NCBI GenBank assembly: GCA_030604505.1
Contig: JAUVVT010000065.1
Span: 1-7,801 of the forward strand
Reading direction: 5' to 3'
Source: a bacterium
Lineage (GTDB): Bacteria > SM23-31 > JAUVVT01
Length of the DNA stretch: 7,801 nucleotides
In this document: positions 1-7,691 of the stretch, piece by piece
Position numbering within the stretch: the stretch's first letter is position 1
How the letters are laid out: each line of letters starts with the position of its first letter
Made by a program: the position numbers and the translations under genes
Notes under the pieces: model-generated
What the model was told of the DNA's origin: nothing
The model's database searches: none
Seen by the model: only the letters and a program-made list of their open reading frames with translations

Positions 1-945
1 AATAATGATGGATTATTAGATATTGCTGTTTCCGGGATGGATTCGGATGATAAAAATCTTCTTCAAATTTATAAGAATACTTCTTCTCCTGGAGGAACAA
101 TAGAATTTAGTCTTGATAATCAGCAAACTGAGATATTGTTTTCAGAAAATCAACTACGATACAGCTCACTTGATTGGGGTGATTATAATAAAGATGGTTT
201 GTTGGACCTGGCAGTTTGCGGGATGAATTCTTTGGGTGAAGCAAGTACAATAATTTTCAAAAACCGCGGACGGTTGAGTTATATTTTGGAGAAAGATATT
301 ACCCAGATACTGCTTAATATAAATAAGGGACAGATAAGGTGGGCGGATTACGATAATGACGGTGACCTTGATTTAAGTGTTTGTGGATTTAATTCACAGG
401 GGAAAAGAGCGGCAAAGGTTTTTAAAAACAATCCTACCGGAATATTAAGGGAGGATAAGGATAATTCGGAGCTTATTCAGAAATTGTCTTCAAGCTATAT
501 GGAGTGGGGCGATGCCGATAACGATGGCGATTTTGACCTTTTACAGTCGGGCTGGTATGAAGGATGGTATGCTTATGTTTCCCTTCTTGAAAACAGGATA
601 GGAGGCAGACTGAGCACAAATATCATTGGAGATTTAACATCAAATCATCCTGAACTTTATTTGGTAGGTCCAGTTGCCTGGGGCGATTATGATAATGATG
701 GTGATTTTGATATTGCAATGATGGGAACTAATGAATTTTCCCAGGCATTAGCCTTTATTTTGAGGAACAATAAAGGGACATTTGAAATTGATGGACAGCA
801 GACCGAATTGGAGGGGCTAAAAAACGGATTTTTGAGATGGTTTGATTATAATAATGATGGAAGACTCGATTTGATAGCCGGGGGCGAAGATGGAAATGGA
901 GTTAGGAAGACCTATATTTATGAAAATGACGAATCGCAGATTGCA
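1..945 (+). repeat. First FG-GAP repeat block, at least six units visible (5' cut)
   Basis: Units of about 53-62 codons carry the pattern W-G-D-Y-[DN]-N-D-G-[DL]-x-D-[LI]. The conserved Trp codons lie at nt 175, 340, 505, 679 and 838. A sixth, cut unit provides the NNDG at nt 1. Unit 3 reads GDADNDGD and unit 5 reads FDYNNDGR, both small departures. The block ends at the FN3-like domain that begins near nt 946. If it matches the downstream block it would have seven units, so about one is missing off the left edge; more are possible. Confidence 0.85.
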
Positions 946-3777
946 ACAAGACCTCTTCCACCAAGTGAGCTTAGAACTGCTTTTATTACAAACAACGATG
1001 TTGTATTTTCCTGGGAAGAAGGGAGCGATGCTGACTATGAAGACACTCAAATTCTCAGTTATATTTTGAGAGTTGGTCAGACACCCGGCGGAAATGATAT
1101 TTTTTCCGGAACGATTCCAGTCGGGAATGGGAACGCCGGGAATAAGCTAAGTTATAAATTAAATGTTCCCCTTTCAAGAACTACCTACTATTGGTCGGTG
1201 AAGACTGTGGATGCACAGTATCAGGTTTCTGATGAATATACACCCGAAGCGAGTTTTCTTGTGAAAAGATTTGTAAATTCCAATCAGAGTATAACCGACC
1301 TGCAGCAATCTGCTCTTTCCTGGGGAGATTATAATAATGACGGTTATCAGGACCTCATTGTTGCCGGTGAAGATATTAACGGAAAAAGCAGAACGGTCTT
1401 ATTTGATAATCAAAACGGTACATTGACTGAAAATACTGATATTATACTTCCATACGTTAAAAACGGCTGTTTTGCCTGGGGAGATTATGATAATGACGGT
1501 GATTTGGACCTTGCGATGTCTGGCAATACCGGTTCTTATAAGAGTTCTTATATTTTCAAGAATGATCCTACGGGCACATTGACATTGGATAATGTTAATT
1601 CAAATACTATTGAAAATGTTGATCAATCTTCAATGGACTGGGGAGATTATGATAATGATGGAGATATCGATTTAGCTTTAATGGGAGTTAACGCCGGCGG
1701 ATTTTATATTACCAAGATTTACCGCAATATAAACGGGGTGTTGATTGAGGATGACACACAAAATCTTGCTGGATATGCAAACGGCAGACTGAACTGGATT
1801 GATTATGATAATGACGGTGACCTTGACCTGGCGATAGTAGGAGATAATTTAGATTATGAAAGCGGGAAGATTTACAAAAATGACGGTTCCGGTAATCTAA
1901 CGGAAGATTCGAATTCAAGTCTGCTTGCTGTTTTTGCAAGTGATATGGCATGGTGTGATTTTGACAGTGACGGTGACCTGGATGCTGTCATTTCAGGACA
2001 TTCGCTTACTACTGACCAGATTGAGTTAAAGGTAATGATTAATAATCCTGTGGGGAAATTGACTGAAAACGCCACTCTTTCTTCAACACTGAAAAAAGTG
2101 AGGGGGGGTTCAATAGTCTGGGGTGATTTTGATAATGATGGTGATGCCGATTTAATAATCTCCGGAAACGATATATATAACCAGCCTGTATTGGAGGCAT
2201 ATAGATATAATAATAACATTTTTGACAGGGATATTTATCCGGTATTTCTTGGAAACGGAGTTCAATTCAGTTCAATATCCCTTATCGATATAGAAAATGA
2301 TGGAGACCTTGATCTTGTTACTATCGGTGCAGGAGGTGTGAATCTTACTGCGTTTTCTTCGGTTTATGATAATAACGAAGCGGTTGTCAATCCGAACGAA
2401 GCTCCTCAACCTCCGACTCGATTAACGTATGAACTTGATGTAGACCAGGTGCTGCTGAACTGGAACAGGGGAACTGACATAGAAGATAACGGTACAGATT
2501 CACTTGCATTAACCTATGCCTACAGGATGGGAAATACCCCGGGAGGAAATGAAATAGCATCCGGTAAATTTGAACATGGATTCGGAAAATTGGGATTTGC
2601 ACGGTCGATTAAAGTCAAAAATCTTAAGAGCGGTATATATCATTGGGGAGTTAAAACAATTGATAACGGATTCAAAGAATCTGAGTGGATTAATGGACAG
2701 AGTTTCATTATTGATTTAATTAAAACAGATGTGGTTTCAAAATACCCTGACCAGGATGAAACAGGTGTTTCTATCAGTACAACTATAAAAGCAGTGTTTA
2801 ATGAAGACATTAGTAGGGAGCAATTTATTTCAGAGAAAAGTTTCAGACTTTATTACGAAGGAACGAGAATAGAAGGAACCATTGATTATAATATTGAAAC
2901 AAGGGAAGCTTTATTTATTCCTAAAGATAAACTTCGGGGTAATTCTACATATGAAGTTCGTATCACCGGTAATGTTAGTGACATTTTCGGGAACTTGATG
3001 GGGGCTGATAAGACATGGACGTTTAAGACTGCCGAGACTGTTCTTGCCGGTGCGGGAGGACTGGTAAAGAACAAGTTTGGAGATGTTCAGTTATATATAT
3101 CTCCGAATGCCCTTTCAGCAGATGAGGAAGTTCCGATAATTGAATATACACCTGCTGACCTTGACCCTCCGGATGGGGTAACCTTTTCGGGTGTGGCATA
3201 CAAAATCGGACCTGAAAATAGAAGCGTTTCATTTAGTAAAGCTGCTATTCTTACAATTAAATACAATAAAAGTGCATTGCCTGCCGGGATGGATGAGGAC
3301 AAGCTTAAAATTTTTGGTGCAAGTACTGCTAATCCTGATGATTTCTTTTATGATGTTCCTATTGGTGGTACATTGAACAAAGCAGAAAGCGAGATTGTTG
3401 CTGCTATACCCAAACTCGGTTTGTTTGGGATATTTGAGGATACACGGGATGCATGGCTGCCGGAAGGAATATCACATGTTAGATTTTCGCCAAGAGTGTT
3501 TTCTCCTGCCGGTTCGGGTCAGATGACCTTACCTGAAAAAACCGGTATTTCTTTTACACTCGGTGAGCCAATGAATATAACCATTACTGTGTTCTCTCAA
3601 AACGGGAGATATGTGAACAAGCTTGCTGACGGTGAAAGCTTTAACAGCGGTGGCCAAGTTGTGTTCTGGGATGGAAAAGATGGAGACGGAAATGTTTGCA
3701 CCTCGGGCATCTATATTGTAAAGATTGAAGGCGGGGGTTCATCGGTATTAAAAACTGTCGGGATACTAAATAAATAA
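1..3777 (+). CDS. Large secreted FG-GAP/VCBS repeat protein with FN3, Big_5, ZU5-like and FlgD-like C-terminal domains (5' partial)
   Basis: The frame is open from nt 1: the first codons read NNDGLLDIAVSG, the second half of an FG-GAP calcium loop. The gene therefore starts upstream, and the ATG at nt 37 is internal. The visible part is 1258 residues. Domains in order: FG-GAP repeats (res. 1-315); FN3-like domain with RVGQTPGG and YYWSVKTVD (about 316-420); seven more FG-GAP repeats (about 421-800); a second FN3-like domain with RMGNTPGG and YHWGVKTID (about 801-908); a Big_5/SbsA-type Ig domain (about 909-1011) ending in TWTFKT; a ZU5-like domain (about 1014-1149); and a C-terminal FlgD-like/sorting-type Ig domain (about 1154-1258) with WDGKDGDGN and SGIYIVKI. 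The repeats carry DxDxDG-type loops, which in this family bind calcium and build beta-propellers. The protein is probably exported and held at or released from the cell surface. The C-terminal domain resembles type IX secretion signals, but that route is inferred. Ligand and exact role are unknown. The stop is TAA at 3775, 45 nt before the next start. Confidence 0.9.
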   Translation, partial: NNDGLLDIAVSGMDSDDKNLLQIYKNTSSPGGTIEFSLDNQQTEILFSENQLRYSSLDWGDYNKDGLLDLAVCGMNSLGEASTIIFKNRGRLSYILEKDITQILLNINKGQIRWADYDNDGDLDLSVCGFNSQGKRAAKVFKNNPTGILREDKDNSELIQKLSSSYMEWGDADNDGDFDLLQSGWYEGWYAYVSLLENRIGGRLSTNIIGDLTSNHPELYLVGPVAWGDYDNDGDFDIAMMGTNEFSQALAFILRNNKGTFEIDGQQTELEGLKNGFLRWFDYNNDGRLDLIAGGEDGNGVRKTYIYENDESQIATRPLPPSELRTAFITNNDVVFSWEEGSDADYEDTQILSYILRVGQTPGGNDIFSGTIPVGNGNAGNKLSYKLNVPLSRTTYYWSVKTVDAQYQVSDEYTPEASFLVKRFVNSNQSITDLQQSALSWGDYNNDGYQDLIVAGEDINGKSRTVLFDNQNGTLTENTDIILPYVKNGCFAWGDYDNDGDLDLAMSGNTGSYKSSYIFKNDPTGTLTLDNVNSNTIENVDQSSMDWGDYDNDGDIDLALMGVNAGGFYITKIYRNINGVLIEDDTQNLAGYANGRLNWIDYDNDGDLDLAIVGDNLDYESGKIYKNDGSGNLTEDSNSSLLAVFASDMAWCDFDSDGDLDAVISGHSLTTDQIELKVMINNPVGKLTENATLSSTLKKVRGGSIVWGDFDNDGDADLIISGNDIYNQPVLEAYRYNNNIFDRDIYPVFLGNGVQFSSISLIDIENDGDLDLVTIGAGGVNLTAFSSVYDNNEAVVNPNEAPQPPTRLTYELDVDQVLLNWNRGTDIEDNGTDSLALTYAYRMGNTPGGNEIASGKFEHGFGKLGFARSIKVKNLKSGIYHWGVKTIDNGFKESEWINGQSFIIDLIKTDVVSKYPDQDETGVSISTTIKAVFNEDISREQFISEKSFRLYYEGTRIEGTIDYNIETREALFIPKDKLRGNSTYEVRITGNVSDIFGNLMGADKTWTFKTAETVLAGAGGLVKNKFGDVQLYISPNALSADEEVPIIEYTPADLDPPDGVTFSGVAYKIGPENRSVSFSKAAILTIKYNKSALPAGMDEDKLKIFGASTANPDDFFYDVPIGGTLNKAESEIVAAIPKLGLFGIFEDTRDAWLPEGISHVRFSPRVFSPAGSGQMTLPEKTGISFTLGEPMNITITVFSQNGRYVNKLADGESFNSGGQVVFWDGKDGDGNVCTSGIYIVKIEGGGSSVLKTVGILNK
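1300..2385 (+). repeat. Second FG-GAP repeat block, seven units
   Basis: Seven units have their conserved Trp (or its replacement) at nt 1321, 1477, 1639, 1795, 1951, 2119 and 2281, a spacing of 156-168 nt. Six keep the W; the seventh has Leu in its place (LIDIENDGD). Each has a DxDxDG-like loop followed by a hydrophobic strand. Seven is the blade number of integrin-type FG-GAP propellers, so this block is most simply one closed seven-bladed propeller. The nucleotide copies of the loop are very similar; a 20-nt stretch is identical at 1483 and 1801. Confidence 0.85.
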
Positions 3778-3781
3778 CCTG

Positions 3782-3800
3782 CTTTCTTGGCTAAAGAAAG
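3782..3800 (+). promoter_or_regulatory. Intergenic hairpin between the first and second genes
   Basis: CTTTCTT (3782-3788) and AAGAAAG (3794-3800) are perfect inverted arms around a 5-nt loop GGCTA. A G-U and a U-A pair can extend the stem to 3780-3802. No T-tract follows, so it does not look like a standard intrinsic terminator. It may be an mRNA processing or stability element, or chance. It also covers a TTG at 3787, making that an unlikely start codon for the second gene. Confidence 0.4.
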
Positions 3801-3822
3801 TATAACTTCAAATTTGAGAAAT

Positions 3823-5304
3823 ATGCGATATCTTAAAATCATATTTATACTTTTTCCTTTGATGGGTTTTACGTATGGGATTGGGAATGCACAGATAATC
3901 CAGTTTGTTGAGGTTTCTGCCTCATCAGGCGTGCAAGGGCTGATTGGTTCTCCATATTCGACAAATTGTGCATGGGGAGATTATAATAACGACGGGTACC
4001 TTGATGTTTATGTCACGAACTGGGGAACTGCTGTTAGTGATGCAATTAATGAGCTTTATATGAACAATGGCGACGGAACGTTTACTGAAAAGGGGACCGC
4101 ATCGGGTGTCGGCAGTTCAAACAACGGTATATCCGCTGCCTGGGGTGATTATGATAATGATGGAAATCTCGACCTCTATGTTGTCAATTTTTATGAGCAG
4201 GACGAACTTTATCATAATAATGGTAACGGAACGTTTACCGATGTAACCTATCAGTCGGGTATAAATATTATTGCAAGCGGAAATGAGATTGATGCGGTCT
4301 GGGGAGATTATAACAATGACGGGTATATAGATTTATATCTGTGCAAATATTATGCTGAAAATGAACTGTACCATAACAATGGGGACGGTACCTTTTCTTT
4401 GACAGTAGGTTCGGGAGTCAGAGATGTCAGGGATTCTGAAGGTGCGGTATGGGTTGATTATAATAACGACGGATATATTGACCTATATGTAGTAAATAGA
4501 GAACAGGACAACAGGTTTTTTGAGAATAACGGAGATGGGACATTTACTGAAATTTCCGGAACACTTGGCTTAAATAATACTGAAATCGGGAAGAATTGTG
4601 TATGGTCTGATTTTGACAATGACGGTGATTTTGACGCGTATGTTGCAAATATAGGAGTAAATAATTTATACGTTAATAATCTAACAAATTTTAGTGATGC
4701 AGGTGCCAGCAAGAATGTGAGATATTCTGCTTATGGATGGGAGAGCTGGGATGCTGTGTGGGGAGATTTTGATGGTGATGGAAATGATGACATATTTTCT
4801 GTGGGAGGCTCGGAATCAAATTATGAAGCGACTTCGCTTTTTATAAATTCCGGCCAGCTTTATGGCTATGTATTTGGGGATATTACCGGCAATTCGGGAG
4901 TTTCCGCAATATCATTGAAAGCCACTTCCTGTTCGGCTGCCGATTACGATAATGACGGAGACCCCGATATATTTATTACAACAAATAACGAAAATGTTTT
5001 ATATCAAAACCAAAAAACAAGTAATTCTTATGATTTTTTAAAGGTCCGTATAAAAGGTAAAGGCTCTGGATTTACAAATAGATATGGTTTTGGATGCAAG
5101 GTGAAAGTTTATGAAAAAAATACTCCATCTATTTTCTGGTATAAAGAAATAAGAAGCGGTTCTGAACCGCCGGAACTTTTATTCGGATTGGAGAAGGGTA
5201 AGACTTATACTGTTGAAGTTATTTTTCCGGGTCCTGATAAGAAGAGTATTACCGAAGATGTAACTATTCCAAGAATTCAACCTCTGCTTATTACGGAGCA
5301 ATAG
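3823..5304 (+). CDS. Secreted VCBS/FG-GAP repeat protein with C-terminal ASPIC/UnbV-like domain
   Basis: The product is 493 residues from the ATG at 3823. An upstream TTG at 3787 would add 12 residues before the signal peptide and lies in a hairpin arm, so the ATG is preferred. It begins MRYLKIIFILFPLMGFTYG, a signal peptide with likely cleavage after the Ala-Gln near residue 24. Seven FG-GAP units follow (about res. 45-395), most with WGDYNNDGYxDLY and a following NNGDGTF strand. The last about 90 residues contain NRYGFG, then FGLEKGKTYTVEVIFPG, matching the ASPIC/UnbV domain that often follows VCBS repeats; the usual FGLG is FGLE here. The family is extracellular, its biochemical role poorly known. 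Unlike its neighbour, it has no visible C-terminal sorting domain, so its fate after the inner membrane is unclear. It lies 45 nt after the first gene and 53 nt before the third, consistent with one operon. There is no good Shine-Dalgarno; only a GAGAA lies upstream. Confidence 0.9.
   Translation: MRYLKIIFILFPLMGFTYGIGNAQIIQFVEVSASSGVQGLIGSPYSTNCAWGDYNNDGYLDVYVTNWGTAVSDAINELYMNNGDGTFTEKGTASGVGSSNNGISAAWGDYDNDGNLDLYVVNFYEQDELYHNNGNGTFTDVTYQSGINIIASGNEIDAVWGDYNNDGYIDLYLCKYYAENELYHNNGDGTFSLTVGSGVRDVRDSEGAVWVDYNNDGYIDLYVVNREQDNRFFENNGDGTFTEISGTLGLNNTEIGKNCVWSDFDNDGDFDAYVANIGVNNLYVNNLTNFSDAGASKNVRYSAYGWESWDAVWGDFDGDGNDDIFSVGGSESNYEATSLFINSGQLYGYVFGDITGNSGVSAISLKATSCSAADYDNDGDPDIFITTNNENVLYQNQKTSNSYDFLKVRIKGKGSGFTNRYGFGCKVKVYEKNTPSIFWYKEIRSGSEPPELLFGLEKGKTYTVEVIFPGPDKKSITEDVTIPRIQPLLITEQ
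3955..5010 (+). repeat. FG-GAP/VCBS repeat block of the second gene, seven units
   Basis: Conserved Trp codons lie at nt 3973, 4141, 4300, 4450, 4603 and 4759. A seventh unit near 4936 has Ala in the Trp position (CSAADYDNDGDPDIF). Spacing is 150-177 nt. Units 1-4 share the extra strand NNGDGTF or NNGNGTF, which the first gene lacks, so this is a distinct repeat subtype and not a recent copy of the neighbour. Seven units again fit one seven-bladed propeller. Confidence 0.85.
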
Positions 5305-5308
5305 TATA

Positions 5309-5324
5309 AAATTTGTTCAAATTT
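5309..5324. promoter_or_regulatory. 16-bp near-perfect dyad upstream of the third gene
   Basis: AAATTTG (5309-5315) and CAAATTT (5318-5324) are perfect inverted arms around TT. The symmetry suits a dimeric DNA-binding protein. The same stretch contains TAAAATTTG, which resembles the Bacteroidetes -7 box TAnnTTTG with one extra base, so it might instead be promoter DNA. AT-rich intergenic DNA makes such dyads likely by chance, hence the low confidence. Confidence 0.25.
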
Positions 5325-5357
5325 AAAGAAATTATGTTAATTTTTACTAAAGATATT

Positions 5358-7691
5358 ATGGTTAAATTAAAGTTCAGCATACTATTTTTAATAATATTCT
5401 TTGTTTTCGAGATGAACTTACATTCTCAGGTCAATACCAGGATGGAAGTTGGGACGCGTCCTCTTGGAATGGGGGGTGCATATATCGGTGTGGCGGATGA
5501 TGCCAATTCCATTTACTGGAATCCTGCAGGTCTGCCATTCCTTCAGAGACAGGAACTGACCTCGATGTATGCAAATCTTTATGGCGGAGGACTGGGATTA
5601 ACAAACAGTTATCTGGGATATGTATTTCCACTTTCCGACCGGCAGGGGATTGGTATTGACTGGTTTCACTTTGGGATTGGGGATGACGAACTCGGGTATC
5701 GGAGGGATAAATTTAATATATCTTACGGAATGAGACCGATTAGCAAATTTTCTTTTGGTGTGAATCTAAAAATGGTTGATTCGAATTTCACGCTTGATAA
5801 TAATTCTATCGGGAAGTCAAAGGGGTATGGAGCTGATTTCGGGTTATTGTTTACTCCAATAAGCCGCCTGCGGCTTGGACTGGTCGGTTATGATATTGGA
5901 GGGACATCCGTCAGATATGATAATAAAGTTTCTGAGGAAATTCTTAGTCAGCAGTTTAAAATCGGGGTTGCAGCACAGCCGATGGAAAATTGGATTGTTG
6001 CCTGTGATATTGGAGACAGACTTCACGTCGGTTCTGAATACTGGCTTTTGAATCAGCTTGCTTTGAGAGCAGGTATCCAGAAGAGCATAAAGAAGGTTGG
6101 TGATTATACTCAAGGTATACAGTTATCAGGCGGATTTGGGTTTAAGTATAGGTTTTTTCAGTTAGATTATGCATATCAGAATGATTCGGATCTTCCAAGC
6201 ACTCATAGATTTTCCCTTTCGTTCTTTTTAAATCCTTCGGTTGTGTCGATTAAGAATGCTGAAATTAAGCCTGCTCCGCTGTTCAGGTCTTTGTATAGGA
6301 GATATGAGGAAGATGAATTTGCAGAAATAATCCTAAAAAATGCGAGTCAGAGGGAACTTCCTGTAACTGTTAGTTTAGAGGTTCCCACACTTATGGAACA
6401 GCCGGCTCAGGTAAATCTTATACTTCCTCCGCAGTCAACTCAAAGCTATCCTTTGAATGTTACATTTGATCCTAATGTTCTTGCCTCCGAAAAGGCATCT
6501 TATGATAATCTTGTCCAGCCCGTTGTGAAAGTTTCATATATTCAGGATAGAAATCCGAAAGAGACAACCTACAATATAAATCCTGTATATGTTTTAGGAA
6601 AGGGGAAGATTTCCTGGAGCGTACCTGAAAGGGTAGGCGCTTTTATCACTCCGACAGATGAAACGATTAACACTATTGCCCGGCAAATAGTTCAGGAGTA
6701 TAACAGCGTTATCAGAGATGAGTTTAATAATTCTAATCTGGGGAGAGCTGTTGTTTTGTTTGATGCTCTTGGAAAATATGGCATTGTTTATCAGGCAGAT
6801 GTAAAGACACCCTGGTTTAAGATAACGCAGGACAGCACGATATTTGATAATATACAATATCCGAGCGAACTTTTACAGTCAAAGATTGGGGATTGTGATG
6901 ACTGTATGGTACTTTTCGCATCTCTGCTTGAAAATCTTGGTATTGATACAATTATTCTGGACGTCTCTGCGCCGGGAGCAGGACATATATATATGATGTT
7001 TGAAAGCGGTATACCTGTTGGTGAAGCTCCGAGAAACTTTTTATCTGAAGAGGAATATGTTATTTATAAAGACAGAGTATGGATACCTGTTGAGACTACG
7101 ATGTATGGATTTCCATTTTCTGATGCCTGGAGAAACGGAGCTGCGGAATATCATAAAAGAAAAGCCGAAGGATACATCAGTGAGATAGAAACGGCAGTGG
7201 CACTATCAAGCTATAAAGCGGGTATTATTCCTTCTCAGGAGATAAAGATTCCTCCGAAAGAAGTCATCGACGAACTTGTTGAAAGCGACATCAATATAAA
7301 CAAAGAAAGGTTCAAACAGATGACACAGATTGCGGGAGTGTCCCTTGATAATCCTGATGGTCTTTATGAGGCTGGTGCTACATATCTTAATTTTAATAAG
7401 CTTGACGATGCCCTGGATATGCTGTTAAAAGCGGTTGAGCTGAAACCTGATTTTGGTGATGCCCTTAACACAATTGGTGTTATTTATACAAGGAAAAGAC
7501 AATATGATAATGCTTTTAATTATTTTAACCGTGCTATTGAAGTTGAACCTGATAATCCTCTGTTTCGTATGAATATAGCTATAGCACTTTATTTACAGGG
7601 AAAACTTACTGAAGCAATTAATGAATACAATAAAGTATTAGAGACAGATAAAGATTATGAGGGTATTCTCGATTTTCTTGAAAAAAAATGA
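5358..7691 (+). CDS. Composite outer-membrane protein: PorV/UPF0164-like barrel, transglutaminase-like domain and TPRs
   Basis: The product is 777 residues from the ATG at 5358, which gives a compact signal peptide (MVKLKFSILFLIIFFVF, cleavage near HSQ, res. 22-24). Alternative starts are ATG 5334 (+8 residues) and TTG 5313 (+15). Residues about 25-290 look like a PorV/UPF0164 (FadL-type) barrel: the opening GTRPLGMGGAYIGVADDAN and YWNPAGL is the family hallmark, and alternating strands end in FSLSFFLNPS. Residues about 300-410 form an Ig-like beta segment. Residues about 430-610 are a transglutaminase-like domain: Cys513 in GDCDD, His543 in GAGHIYM and Glu579 in WIPVETT. The usual third residue is Asp. 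Residues about 665-777 hold about three TPRs (ALDMLLKAVELKPD, AFNYFNRAIEVEPD, AINEYNKVLETD). The added domains probably face the periplasm, but topology is not settled. PorV relatives assist type IX cargo; whether this one does is unknown. A peptidase or cross-linking role is also possible. Confidence 0.88.
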   Translation: MVKLKFSILFLIIFFVFEMNLHSQVNTRMEVGTRPLGMGGAYIGVADDANSIYWNPAGLPFLQRQELTSMYANLYGGGLGLTNSYLGYVFPLSDRQGIGIDWFHFGIGDDELGYRRDKFNISYGMRPISKFSFGVNLKMVDSNFTLDNNSIGKSKGYGADFGLLFTPISRLRLGLVGYDIGGTSVRYDNKVSEEILSQQFKIGVAAQPMENWIVACDIGDRLHVGSEYWLLNQLALRAGIQKSIKKVGDYTQGIQLSGGFGFKYRFFQLDYAYQNDSDLPSTHRFSLSFFLNPSVVSIKNAEIKPAPLFRSLYRRYEEDEFAEIILKNASQRELPVTVSLEVPTLMEQPAQVNLILPPQSTQSYPLNVTFDPNVLASEKASYDNLVQPVVKVSYIQDRNPKETTYNINPVYVLGKGKISWSVPERVGAFITPTDETINTIARQIVQEYNSVIRDEFNNSNLGRAVVLFDALGKYGIVYQADVKTPWFKITQDSTIFDNIQYPSELLQSKIGDCDDCMVLFASLLENLGIDTIILDVSAPGAGHIYMMFESGIPVGEAPRNFLSEEEYVIYKDRVWIPVETTMYGFPFSDAWRNGAAEYHKRKAEGYISEIETAVALSSYKAGIIPSQEIKIPPKEVIDELVESDININKERFKQMTQIAGVSLDNPDGLYEAGATYLNFNKLDDALDMLLKAVELKPDFGDALNTIGVIYTRKRQYDNAFNYFNRAIEVEPDNPLFRMNIAIALYLQGKLTEAINEYNKVLETDKDYEGILDFLEKK

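Noticed and set aside
37..39. ATG at nt 37 as the start of the first gene
   Set aside because: The frame is open through nt 1 and the preceding 12 codons encode a recognisable half FG-GAP motif (NNDGLLDIAVSG), so the gene begins upstream of the window.
1483..1820. Near-identical nucleotide repeats as a CRISPR array or mobile repeat
   Set aside because: The repeats are in frame, spaced 150-175 nt and encode the calcium-loop motif. They are protein-domain repeats, not spacers or insertion ends.
1709..2219. Overlapping open frames on the minus strand inside the first gene
   Set aside because: They oppose the repeated FG-GAP codons, so the openness follows from the repeats. They show no domain, no start signal and low-complexity composition.
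3191..3376. 61-codon open frame on the + strand within the first gene
   Set aside because: It overlaps the ZU5-like domain in another frame and has no ribosome-binding site or recognisable motif.
3787..3822. TTG start at 3787 for the second gene
   Set aside because: It adds 12 residues before a well-formed signal peptide, has no ribosome-binding signal and lies in the arm of a hairpin. ATG 3823 is better.
5313..5357. TTG start at 5313 for the third gene
   Set aside because: It gives an unusually long N-terminal extension before the signal peptide. ATG 5358 is preferred; ATG 5334 remains possible.
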